A DNA stretch of 64,000 nucleotides, from positions 6,180,501 to 6,244,500 of the forward strand of contig NZ_CP108514.1 in assembly GCF_035989305.1 (NCBI RefSeq). Reading direction: 5' to 3'. A program made the position numbers and the translations under genes. Shown here piece by piece: positions 50,681 to 57,562 of this stretch. This DNA is from Streptomyces sp. NBC_01233. Its GTDB lineage: Bacteria; Actinomycetota; Actinomycetes; Streptomycetales; Streptomycetaceae. The notes under the pieces were generated by a model. The model saw nothing but the letters and a program-made list of their open reading frames with translations. It ran no database searches and had not been told where the DNA came from. Positions within the stretch are counted from its first letter, which is position 1. Each line of letters starts with the position of its first letter.

Positions 50681-52138
50681 CTAGAGGGTGTTGCGGGCGA
50701 GGGGGAGGGCGCAGGTGGTGAAGGCGTCGGTCTGCTGGAAGAGCAGGCGCCGCAGGTCGACCTGGGCACTGGCAGCGGCGGTCTCCAGCTGGGCGCAGGC
50801 GGCGTCCAGGGCCTGGTCGGTGTCCGCGGAGACGGTGAGCAGTCCGGTCAGGGCGACGTCGGCGTGTCCGGAGATCAGTTGCTTCTCACGGGTCTTGACG
50901 TCGGCGTACTCGACGTTGTCGGCTTCGGACTCGACCTGGCCGCGGCGCCGTCGCTCGGAGGCGTCCGAGATGATCGCGGACTTGCGCCGCTGGACGTCCC
51001 GCAGGGCGGACTCGATGCCCTGCGGCGCGTATATAAGGGAGAAGCTGCGGCGGACGCCGGTGCTGAACATGATGCTGTGCAGGAAGCCCGAACTCGTCTC
51101 GGTCCTCGGCCAGTTCTCGATCCAGTACGTCGCGTGCCGGGCGCTGTCGGTGATGACCCGGTCGTTCTCCTCGACCTGGGCGACAGGGCCGGCGGCGGCC
51201 GGGTCGGCTTCGGCGCGGCCGGTGGAGGACCACTGCTGCAGCCGGGCGGTGGCGGCGGGGTCGTACGCGGTGCGCAGCACGGCGGCGATCTCGCGGGAGC
51301 CGAGCCAGCCGGTGACGGTGAGCCCGGCGCCGCGGGCGGCCTGGGCGACGGACGCGGTGGTCTGCCCCATGACGGTGAACGCGCCGTGGAGTCCTCCGCC
51401 TGCCTGGCCGATCAGGCGCTTGGCGGCCTTGAGGTCCAGGGCGATGGCCAGGTATGCCTCGTGGGGTGCGGCGGCGGGGCCAGCGGAGTCGACGAGCGCG
51501 GAGTAGATGTGTCCGGCCACGGGGGCCTGAGGGTTGCCGTGCTCGGTCCAGTGCCGGGCCAGGCTGTCGCCGGAGTCGGGCACGGTGCGTTCCAGGACTT
51601 GGACGGTGGCGACGTGCCCGGTGCGGGCGATGCCGGCGAGCGCCCTGCCCCAGGCGCTCACGTTGGCGTTCTGGGTGGCCGGATCGAGAAGTGCGAAGGC
51701 GCGGGAGCTCACCCGGGCGACGGCGGTGAGGGTCTGGCGGTGGGGGTCGTGGATCGCGGAGGCGCCGGAGGCGGCGGTGGCCACGCGCAGGGAGGCGGTG
51801 GTGCCGGGCAGGTGCAGCAGTCCCTCGACCTGGGGGCGGGAGACGGGCCGGGCCCGCCACATGGTCTGGCCGGTACGGCGGCGGTGGGCGTAGCGGGCCA
51901 CCAGCGGCGCCCAGTCGATCAGGGACCGGCCTTCCCGGCGCACGCCGACCAGGACGGCGGTGGTGATCCAGACGGGGGCCAGTGCGACGGCGCCCATCAG
52001 GCCGACGGTCAGCACGGCCACCAGCAGCAATGCCAGGGTCGAGGAGACGAGGACGAGCTGCGGGAGGGAGAGGCCCAGCAGGATCCCGCGCCGTGACCGG
52101 GTGGGGAATTTGACGGTGAGGGGGAGGACTTCGGACAA
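50681..52138 (-). CDS. SCO6880-family conjugation protein
   Basis: Protein of 485 residues. Two N-terminal transmembrane helices (about 19-60, LLGLSLPQLVLVSSTLALLL and VLTVGLMGAVALAPVWITTA) have a PrgI/VirB3-like look. A cytoplasmic part contains YSALVDSAGPAAAPHEAYLA, SFSLIYAPQGIESALRDVQ and QLISGHADVALTGLLTVSAD. The SCO6880 family is regularly found next to VirB4-like ATPases in Streptomyces conjugative elements and probably supplies the membrane and N-terminal part of the VirB3/VirB4 function. TTG start at 52138. Confidence 0.85.
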   Translation of the reverse strand: MSEVLPLTVKFPTRSRRGILLGLSLPQLVLVSSTLALLLVAVLTVGLMGAVALAPVWITTAVLVGVRREGRSLIDWAPLVARYAHRRRTGQTMWRARPVSRPQVEGLLHLPGTTASLRVATAASGASAIHDPHRQTLTAVARVSSRAFALLDPATQNANVSAWGRALAGIARTGHVATVQVLERTVPDSGDSLARHWTEHGNPQAPVAGHIYSALVDSAGPAAAPHEAYLAIALDLKAAKRLIGQAGGGLHGAFTVMGQTTASVAQAARGAGLTVTGWLGSREIAAVLRTAYDPAATARLQQWSSTGRAEADPAAAGPVAQVEENDRVITDSARHATYWIENWPRTETSSGFLHSIMFSTGVRRSFSLIYAPQGIESALRDVQRRKSAIISDASERRRRGQVESEADNVEYADVKTREKQLISGHADVALTGLLTVSADTDQALDAACAQLETAAASAQVDLRRLLFQQTDAFTTCALPLARNTL

Positions 52139-52212
52139 GGACGGTTCCCGGGGCGGGTCGGCCCGGGGCAGGGAGTGTGGTGGCCCTGCCCCGGGGTGGG
52201 CTGGCGGAGGGA

Positions 52213-53529
52213 CTACAGGCCGGTCGGCGAGCCGGTCTGGGAGGCGCTGTCACCGTTGGCCGGAGCGCCGTGGGCCGGAGGCATCGGATCGGCGGGCGCA
52301 CTGGTGCTCCACCCGCTCTGCTGGGATCCGGGGCCGCTCCAGCTCGGCGGACCGTCTGCCTGGCCGGTGTCCTGGCCGCTTCCGGTCCGGGCCTGCGGGG
52401 GCGCGGCCTGCTCCATCAGGTCGTGGAAGCCCCCGCCGGAGCTGCCGCCGGAGTCGCCCTTGCCCATGTCCATGCCGCCGGTCGGGTTGGAGGCGATGTC
52501 GCCGGGGAAGCCCCCGCCGCTGCCCGCAGCCTCGGCGCCACCACCGGCAGCGCCGGCTCCGGCCGCCGCGCCGCCGGTGGCCGCCGCAGCAGCCTTGCGC
52601 GCCGCGTTCTCGGCGTGCTGACGGGCAACCGTCGCGCCGGCGCCGCCGGCGCGGTGGAGGGACTCGCCGTCGGTTCCCTCAGCGGCCCAGTGCACGAACT
52701 TGAACGTCATGTACGGGCACAAAAGGATCATGAGCATGATGACCATGCCTGCGGCGACGTCCGCGAGGGCGGCAACGCCGTCCTTGGCTTCGGTCTTGCC
52801 CATGGCTGCGATGCCGAGCACGAAGATGATCGTCATCAGCAGCTTGGAGACGACGAGGGTGGCGGTGGCCTCGATCCAGCCGCGGCGCCACCGTCGGGCG
52901 ACTTCCCAGCCGCCGCCGGCTCCGGCGAAAATGGCCAAGGTGACGAGGATCAGGATGCCGACCTTGCGGACCATCATCACGCCCCAGAACAGGAACGCTC
53001 CGATCGCGCTGCCGAGGGCCGCGACGACTGCGACGAGCCAGCCCATTCCGGCGATGGAGCTGATCTGCTGGACCTTGACGATCCTGCGCACGGCGGAGGA
53101 GATGTCCGTACCGGAAGCCGCGAACAGCCCGTTGGACAGGGCGTCGACGACTTCGATGGCGACGGTGGTGAAGGCGATGGCGCAGAAGGCGAACAAGACG
53201 CCGGAGGCCGTTCCGGTCACCGCTTGGGCGAGGGCTTGGCCGTCGCGTTTGATCGCGGCTCTCACCAGCTGCGCACAGAACGTCGCGACGAGCATCAGCA
53301 GGCCAATCGGCAGAATCGTCTCGTAGTTGTCGCGGAACCATCCCGCGCCGAGGTCGATGTTGGTGGTGCGGTCGATGGCCTTGGACGCGAGGTCCGCCGC
53401 GGCGGCGGCGACGTCACCGGCGCTTTCCGCCATCCACTTCCCGATCGCGCCGACGGGATCGGAGGCGAAGTCGATCACATCGCCGGCCTTGCAGAGGTAG
53501 CCGGCGACAGGCAGGTCACAAAAGCCCAC
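52213..53529 (-). CDS. TrbL/VirB6-like polytopic membrane protein
   Basis: Protein of 438 residues with about six membrane segments between residues 65 and 290 (ILPIGLLMLVATFCAQLV, ASGVLFAFCAIAFTTVAIEV, MGWLVAVVAALGSAIGAFLF, VGILILVTLAIFAGAGG, LLMTIIFVLGIAAMG, MVIMLMILLCPYMTFKFVHW). A long Gly/Ser/Ala-rich disordered tail follows. This is the layout of the inner-membrane channel protein of type IV secretion. The GTG at 53529 has AAAGGA upstream. It lies between the single-pass protein gene and SCO6880. Confidence 0.85.
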   Translation of the reverse strand: MGFCDLPVAGYLCKAGDVIDFASDPVGAIGKWMAESAGDVAAAAADLASKAIDRTTNIDLGAGWFRDNYETILPIGLLMLVATFCAQLVRAAIKRDGQALAQAVTGTASGVLFAFCAIAFTTVAIEVVDALSNGLFAASGTDISSAVRRIVKVQQISSIAGMGWLVAVVAALGSAIGAFLFWGVMMVRKVGILILVTLAIFAGAGGGWEVARRWRRGWIEATATLVVSKLLMTIIFVLGIAAMGKTEAKDGVAALADVAAGMVIMLMILLCPYMTFKFVHWAAEGTDGESLHRAGGAGATVARQHAENAARKAAAAATGGAAAGAGAAGGGAEAAGSGGGFPGDIASNPTGGMDMGKGDSGGSSGGGFHDLMEQAAPPQARTGSGQDTGQADGPPSWSGPGSQQSGWSTSAPADPMPPAHGAPANGDSASQTGSPTGL

Positions 53530-53562
53530 GTCGGGCGTCCTTTCGGGAGGTACAGGCGGTGG

Positions 53563-54243
53563 CTACGGGGCGACGCGCGGGGCTATAGCGACCAGGCGGC
53601 AGTCCTTGCCGGGTCGGCACTGGACGGCGAGGGTGATCTGCCGGTCTTCGGCACCGCCTCCGCCTCCGTTCCAGGCGAGCTGGGTTTTGCCGCGCACCGT
53701 GACGGCGTAGATGTACGCCTCGGTGATGGCTTGCGGGTTGTCGGCCAGGGCCTGCTTGAACGCGGACGGAAAGTGCGCCTCCGACGTGGTGGCGCTGGCG
53801 TGCTGGCCGTTGTCCTTCAGCCGTGACCACAGCACCGGGTCGGGGATCTGGGCCTGGACGGAGTCCCAGTCCGCGTATGCGGACTCGCCGGTCAGCCAGC
53901 TGTGCATGCCGGCGAGCTGGGCGTCGCGGCTGGTAGTGCGGGCGTCGAAGGTCCACAGCATCACCGCGCTCGCCCGGGCGAACGCGAGCGGATCAGAGAT
54001 CGGCGGCGGCCCGGCGACCGTGGACCCTCCTGCGGGCGCTGTCGGCACGGGAGCGGAGGAGGCCTTCGGTGCACCGGTCGGGCTGGTCTGCTTGCCGGAT
54101 GCCTCGGGGCTCTGGTGGCTCCCGGTCCACCAGGCGACGGCGCCGGCGAGGACCAGCAGCGCGGCCAGTACACCGGCGAAAAGCAGGACGCGCCGGGGTG
54201 GCTGCCAGCCCAGGCCGAGCACGTCGAGGGAACGTTTCCTCAT
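53563..54243 (-). CDS. Single-pass membrane conjugation protein (VirB8/TcpC-like layout)
   Basis: Protein of 226 residues. A short basic N-terminus is followed by one transmembrane helix (RVLLFAGVLAALLVLAGAVAWW, about 18-39), a Pro/Ser-rich linker, and an external domain (ASAVMLWTFDARTTSRDAQL, QAITEAYIYAVTVRGKTQLA, ITLAVQCRPGKDCRLVAIAP). The layout matches the VirB8-like scaffold proteins of type IV systems, whose NTF2-like domain lies outside the membrane. The ATG overlaps the stop of the DUF6112 gene (ATGA). Confidence 0.7.
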   Translation of the reverse strand: MRKRSLDVLGLGWQPPRRVLLFAGVLAALLVLAGAVAWWTGSHQSPEASGKQTSPTGAPKASSAPVPTAPAGGSTVAGPPPISDPLAFARASAVMLWTFDARTTSRDAQLAGMHSWLTGESAYADWDSVQAQIPDPVLWSRLKDNGQHASATTSEAHFPSAFKQALADNPQAITEAYIYAVTVRGKTQLAWNGGGGGAEDRQITLAVQCRPGKDCRLVAIAPRVAP

Positions 54244-54599
54244 CGGACCTGCTGGCCGAGCGCGCTGAAGAACGCCACGATGCCGTTGGCCGCGCCCAGG
54301 CCGAGAGCCGAGGCCGCGGCTACGACCGCGCCCTTCTTGCCGTTGGCTTCGGCCTGGTGGCCGCCGGAGTGGTGGCCCCAGGCCCAGACGCCGAGGCTGA
54401 CGGCCAGGGCGCCGACCACGGCCACGATCCCGAACAGGTTGATCGAGTTCACGACGGTGCGCAGGACGTCGAGGCCGGGCAGGCCGCCGCCTTTGGGCGA
54501 GACGCCCGGATCGTAGGCAAGCAGGGTGAGGCGTTCGGGCAGGGGTGGGGTGAGATTGGCGGGGGAGATGGTGGTGCGCTCCTTGCATGCGCAGGACAC
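54240..54599 (-). CDS. DUF6112 family membrane protein (pilin-like)
   Basis: Protein of up to 119 residues with YDPGVSPKGGGLPGLDVLRT, a first membrane helix LFGIVAVVGALAVSLGVWAW, the polar turn EANGKKGAVVAAASALGLGA, and a second helix ending the protein. Small two-helix proteins at this position act like VirB2 pilins, but that is inference for DUF6112. The GTG at 54599 has no Shine-Dalgarno site. An ATC at 54569 is preceded by AAGGAG nine bases away and may be the real start (SPANLTPPLPERL). Confidence 0.8.
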   Translation of the reverse strand: MSCACKERTTISPANLTPPLPERLTLLAYDPGVSPKGGGLPGLDVLRTVVNSINLFGIVAVVGALAVSLGVWAWGHHSGGHQAEANGKKGAVVAAASALGLGAANGIVAFFSALGQQVR

Positions 54600-54719
54600 G
54601 ACGGGCCCTGCCGGGGAACAGGAAGGAAAGGGGGGAGAGGGGAGGGGGAAGGGGCGCTCTGCGGCGCGAAGGTGGTCCGGTCCGCCCGGTGCCTCAAGGG
54701 CTGGCCGAGCGGACCGGTG

Positions 54720-55832
54720 TCACGGGAGACGGCGTGCGCTGTGGGCGGCGTAGTCGGCGAGGGTGCTGAAGCGGACCGGCTTTGTGGTGCGCGGGGCCTC
54801 GATGACGTAGCCGTGGCCGGCGTAGATGCCGACGTGCTCGGGGACCGCCGGGGTGCCGCGGCTGAACACCAGGTCGCCGGGGCGAAGTTGGTTCAGCGGG
54901 ACGGCGTGGCCTTCTGCGATCTGGGTGTACGTGGTCCGGGTCAGGGTGATCCCGGCCTTCTTGTACGCCTGCTGGGTCAGCGAGCTGCAGTCGCAACGGC
55001 CCATCGGGTCCGGACCGTGCGGATCCAGGCACGAGCCGCCCCACTGGTAGAGGGTGCCGAGCTGGTTCATGGCCCAGGTGATGGCCGTCTTGGCGCGGGG
55101 GTCGGCGTCGGCGGGGATCGAGTACCCCTTGGGGACCGCCCCTTCGGGGATCGGTCCGGAGCCGCTGCCGTCTTCGCCCGGGGTGCACGGGTCTGTCGCA
55201 GGGAGGCGCGGGGTCTGGCCGTCGGCGGGCGGCCCTGAGCCCTTCAGCGTCGGGGCGATGGCCTGCTGCAGAGCGCGGGCGAGAGGCTCCCACTGGGCGT
55301 AGGCGTTGGGGAATCCGCTCAGCTGGACGGCCTGCGCGGCCTGGGTGACCGTCATCTGCTGCCAGCCGGGGACCTTCAGCAGGCCCTGGTAGAACTTCGT
55401 GCTGGCGTAGACGGGGTCGCGGACCTGGGCGGGGGTACCCCATCCCTGGCTGGGCCGCTGCTGGAAAAGGCCCAGCGAGTCGCGGTCGCCGTAGCCGAGG
55501 TTGCGCAGCCGGGATTCCTGGATGGCGGTGGCCAGGGCCACGATCTGGCCGCGCTCGGGCACTTCGAGCGTGATGCCGGTGGCGACGATGGTTCGGGCGT
55601 GGGGAATCTGCTCGGCGGGCAGGTCCAGGCCCTCGACGTGGACGTTCTGAGCGCCTGACCCGCCGAGGACGGCGGTGACCTGGCGCCGTACGGCGTCGGT
55701 GTCGACCGAGTCGGTGACGCAGGAGGTGCCCGGGCGTGAGGAGTGGCTCGCGGCTGCGGCGAGGACGGCGGTGCCAGCGAGCAGCGCGGGGGAGAGGCAG
55801 AGCACGCCGATCGCGGCGGCGATGCCTTTCAC
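54720..55832 (-). CDS. Secreted cell-wall hydrolase: transglycosylase-like plus NlpC/P60 domains
   Basis: Protein of 370 residues with an N-terminal membrane/signal segment (AAAIGVLCLSPALLAGTAVL, 4-23). A lysozyme-like domain follows (IVALATAIQESRLRNLGYGD, SLGLFQQRPSQGWGTP, about 95-150). The C-terminal NlpC/P60 domain has the catalytic Cys in GRCDCSSLTQQAYKKAG and His in EHVGIYAGHGYVIEAP. It would open peptidoglycan for the conjugation channel (VirB1-like role). It is the first long ORF of the minus-strand train, directly after a long structured leader with mini-ORFs. The GTG at 55832 is the first in-frame start. Confidence 0.9.
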   Translation of the reverse strand: MKGIAAAIGVLCLSPALLAGTAVLAAAASHSSRPGTSCVTDSVDTDAVRRQVTAVLGGSGAQNVHVEGLDLPAEQIPHARTIVATGITLEVPERGQIVALATAIQESRLRNLGYGDRDSLGLFQQRPSQGWGTPAQVRDPVYASTKFYQGLLKVPGWQQMTVTQAAQAVQLSGFPNAYAQWEPLARALQQAIAPTLKGSGPPADGQTPRLPATDPCTPGEDGSGSGPIPEGAVPKGYSIPADADPRAKTAITWAMNQLGTLYQWGGSCLDPHGPDPMGRCDCSSLTQQAYKKAGITLTRTTYTQIAEGHAVPLNQLRPGDLVFSRGTPAVPEHVGIYAGHGYVIEAPRTTKPVRFSTLADYAAHSARRLP

Positions 55833-55919
55833 TCCCGGGCGGCCTCCGGCCGGCGGGCTGCGGGGATGTCACGTGGGGATGGAGAGGAAGGGGCCACGGG
55901 GAGGTCCTCGGGGTGGGCC

Positions 55920-55959
55920 CCGGCCGCACGGTGTGAAAGGGGGAGGGCCGTGCGGCCGG
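55920..55959 (-). other. Leader hairpin, 12-bp stem
   Basis: CCGGCCGCACGG and its exact complement CCGTGCGGCCGG enclose a 16-base purine-rich (plus-strand) loop. It lies about 90 bases before the NlpC/P60 start. It could be a terminator-like or anti-terminator element of the leader. Confidence 0.5.
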
Positions 55960-55989
55960 AGCGGTGGAGGTGGGCGAAGAGCCCCGGCT

Positions 55990-56015
55990 CGGGTGCGTGT
56001 TGCCTCACACACCCG
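55990..56015 (-). other. Leader hairpin with AGGCAA loop, copy 1
   Basis: Ten-base arms (one mismatch) CGGGTGTGTG and CACGCACCCG on the minus strand, with the six-base loop AGGCAA. It follows mini-ORF 5 by 15 bases. The loop is identical to that of the hairpin at 56,187-56,214, whose stem sequence differs. Confidence 0.55.
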
Positions 56016-56030
56016 GTGGGACGGGGGAGG

Positions 56031-56045
56031 TTACGGGCGGAACAT
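56031..56045 (-). CDS. Mini-ORF 5: MFRP-stop
   Basis: ATG-TTC-CGC-CCG-TAA, with AGGAGG seven bases upstream (56,053-56,058). Identical 15-base coding units occur at 56,119 and 56,226. It encodes a tetrapeptide, with Arg-Pro immediately before the stop. Confidence 0.5.
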   Translation of the reverse strand: MFRP

Positions 56046-56118
56046 GGGTGTGCCTCCTGGGACGTTCAAGGAGTGGCCCGCAGCGGCGGGCTGGTGAAGA
56101 GCGGGACGGCGGGGCGTC

Positions 56119-56133
56119 TTACGGGCGGAACAT
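56119..56133 (-). CDS. Mini-ORF 4: MFRP-stop
   Basis: ATG-TTC-CGC-CCG-TAA, with AGGAG seven bases upstream (56,141-56,145). Identical to mini-ORFs 3 and 5. A small GC hairpin (56,076-56,091) lies between it and mini-ORF 5. Confidence 0.5.
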   Translation of the reverse strand: MFRP

Positions 56134-56186
56134 CAGCGAACTCCTGGAGGGGTGCCGGGGCGGGAAGCCGGGATCGAACTGGGGTG

Positions 56187-56214
56187 CCTGGTGGGCGTTG
56201 CCTCGCCCACCAGG
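56187..56214 (-). other. Leader hairpin with AGGCAA loop, copy 2
   Basis: Perfect 11-bp stem CCTGGTGGGCG/CGCCCACCAGG with loop AGGCAA on the minus strand, 11 bases after mini-ORF 3. Same loop and position relative to a mini-ORF as the hairpin at 55,990. Confidence 0.55.
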
Positions 56215-56225
56215 GCGGAAGGGGA

Positions 56226-56240
56226 TTACGGGCGGAACAT
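56226..56240 (-). CDS. Mini-ORF 3: MFRP-stop
   Basis: ATG-TTC-CGC-CCG-TAA, with AGGAGG eight bases upstream (56,249-56,254). Identical coding sequence to mini-ORFs 4 and 5. Confidence 0.5.
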   Translation of the reverse strand: MFRP

Positions 56241-56287
56241 GAGCGGCACCTCCTCGGCCGGCGCAGTTGTGGGGAACACGGGCGAGG

Positions 56288-56305
56288 TCAGCAGGGGCGG
56301 TACAT
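56288..56305 (-). CDS. Mini-ORF 2: MYRPC-stop
   Basis: ATG-TAC-CGC-CCC-TGC-TGA, with AGGGAGG six bases upstream. A diverged unit: Tyr replaces Phe and a Cys codon precedes the stop. Confidence 0.45.
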   Translation of the reverse strand: MYRPC

Positions 56306-56383
56306 GGGCGGCCTCCCTGTCAGGGTCTGCGGCGGGCGGGCGGGCAGGGAACGGCGAGGCGGCAGCGATGGCTGCGTGCGGGG

Positions 56384-56398
56384 TCACGGACGGAACAC
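56384..56398 (-). CDS. Mini-ORF 1: VFRP-stop (GTG start)
   Basis: GTG-TTC-CGT-CCG-TGA, with AGGAGG five bases upstream (56,404-56,409). The synonymous CGT codon and the different stop and start show that the peptide, not just the DNA, resembles the other units. Confidence 0.45.
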   Translation of the reverse strand: MFRP

Positions 56399-56481
56399 AG
56401 GGGCCTCCTGCGGGAGAGGGGGGAAACGGGGAAGGGTCGCCATCAGCGGTGTCCGCCGGGCAGTGACAAGACAGTAAGCCC

Positions 56482-56533
56482 GAATCCCCGGTCACCGAAA
56501 TCACGGGCGGAATCCGCCTGATTTCCGGGGTTC
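56482..56533. promoter_or_regulatory. Imperfect inverted repeat in the divergent promoter region
   Basis: GAATCCCCGG...GAAATCA (56482-56503) is repeated inverted as TGATTTCCGGGGTTC (56519-56533) around GGGCGGAATCCGCC. The outer GAATCCCCGG matches the flank and arm of the 25-base palindromes elsewhere. It sits between the divergent conjugation operon and MTase gene, so it may be an operator for both. Confidence 0.4.
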
Positions 56534-56674
56534 TTGGTCGGCGATGCGTCTCAACCGGGAATCGTCACCTACAGTTTGGGACCTCCCCGCGCCGCCTGCC
56601 CGCATGTCTTGCGATGGCCGCCGCACGGTCTGGAGCCTTCCCGTCTGCATCCCTCACCGAATTGGGGTTCCCCT

Positions 56675-57430
56675 TTGTCGTTTTCCCTTCACCAGGGCGA
56701 CGCGCTCAGCGTGCTCGCGACTCTGCCCGACGGCTGCGCCGATTCCGTCATCACCGACCCGCCGTACAACAGCGGCGGCCGAACCGCCAAGGAGCGCACG
56801 AGCCGCTCAGCCCGCCAGAAGTACGTCTCCGCGGACGCCCAGCACGCCCTGCCGGACTTTGTCGGCGAGAACATGGACCAGCGCTCGTACACGCTCTGGC
56901 TGACCCAGATCATGACCGAGGCCCACCGGGCCACCAAGGTCGGGGGCACGGCGCTGCTGTTCACCGACTGGCGGCAGCTGCCGGCGACCACGGACGCGCT
57001 CCAGGCCGCTGGCTGGCTGTGGCTGGGCGTCCTGACCTGGCACAAGCCGCAGGCCAGGCCGCAGAAGGGTAAGTTCCGGCAGGACTGCGAGTTCATCGTC
57101 TGGGGCGCGAAGGGCAAGATCGACGCCGCCGCGAACCCGGTCTACCTGCCCGGCTTGTACAGCGCCTCGCAGCCCTCGGGCAAGGCTCGCCGGCACATCA
57201 CGCAGAAGCCGGTCGAGGTGATGCGCGAGCTGGTGAAGATCGCCCCTCTCGGCGGCACCGTGCTCGACTTCTGCGCCGGATCGGGCAGCACCGGGGTCGC
57301 CGCGCTGCTGGAGGGACGCGACTTCATCGGCATCGAGAAGACGAAGGAGTACGCGGCTGTTGCCTCCGAGCGCCTCACCGAGACCGCCCATCAGGTGCAT
57401 TCCCAGGACGATTTCGACCTGACCTCCTGA
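56675..57430 (+). CDS. DNA methyltransferase, N4/N6 (beta class)
   Basis: Protein of 251 residues. Motif IV DPPYNSGG (28-35) comes before the SAM-binding motif I VLDFCAGSGSTGVAALLEGR (about 194-213), the order of beta-class amino-MTases such as CcrM. Between them are LWLTQIMTEAHRATKVGGTA and DCEFIVWGAKG. ITQKPVEVMRELVKIAPLGG is also typical. The TTG at 56675 gives SFSLHQGDALSVLATL, matching relatives. No restriction gene is adjacent. It is transcribed away from the conjugation operon and may mark or protect element DNA. Confidence 0.9.
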   Translation: MSFSLHQGDALSVLATLPDGCADSVITDPPYNSGGRTAKERTSRSARQKYVSADAQHALPDFVGENMDQRSYTLWLTQIMTEAHRATKVGGTALLFTDWRQLPATTDALQAAGWLWLGVLTWHKPQARPQKGKFRQDCEFIVWGAKGKIDAAANPVYLPGLYSASQPSGKARRHITQKPVEVMRELVKIAPLGGTVLDFCAGSGSTGVAALLEGRDFIGIEKTKEYAAVASERLTETAHQVHSQDDFDLTS

Positions 57431-57461
57431 CCGAGCTGCACCACAGCCCGATCTCGTGGCA

Positions 57462-57516
57462 GGCGGAATATAGCGGCAGATCCCCGGTTTCCGAAACCGG
57501 GGATTCTCCGGACCAT
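57462..57516 (+). promoter_or_regulatory. Palindromic regulatory module, copy 3
   Basis: GGAATATAGC, then the 25-base palindrome (57480-57504), then ATTCTCCGGACC. It lies 58 bases before the GTG at 57563. Same layout as the modules near 39.95 and 60.87 kb. Confidence 0.7.
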
Positions 57517-57562
57517 CAGGGCCATCGAATTCACGGCCCTGGCTGCAAGGAGAACCCCTTTC

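Larger units (their letters stand above)
55833..56481 (-). promoter_or_regulatory. Long structured 5' leader of the conjugation operon
   Basis: About 650 bases without a long gene on the minus strand, between the divergent MTase promoter region and the NlpC/P60 start. It contains five mini-ORFs each with its own ribosome-binding site (listed separately), and hairpins at 55,920-55,959, 55,990-56,015, 56,076-56,091 and 56,187-56,214. The plus-strand open frames here are shadows of GC-rich sequence. Confidence 0.6.

Noticed and set aside
56031..56409. CRISPR array or simple tandem repeat for the MFRP units
   Set aside because: Only the short SD-ORF core is repeated; spacings vary (65-107 bases), the units are not long uniform repeats, and no cas genes are near.
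55743..56477. Plus-strand open frames in the leader region
   Set aside because: Gly/Arg-rich shadows without conserved pattern; the signals in this region are on the minus strand.
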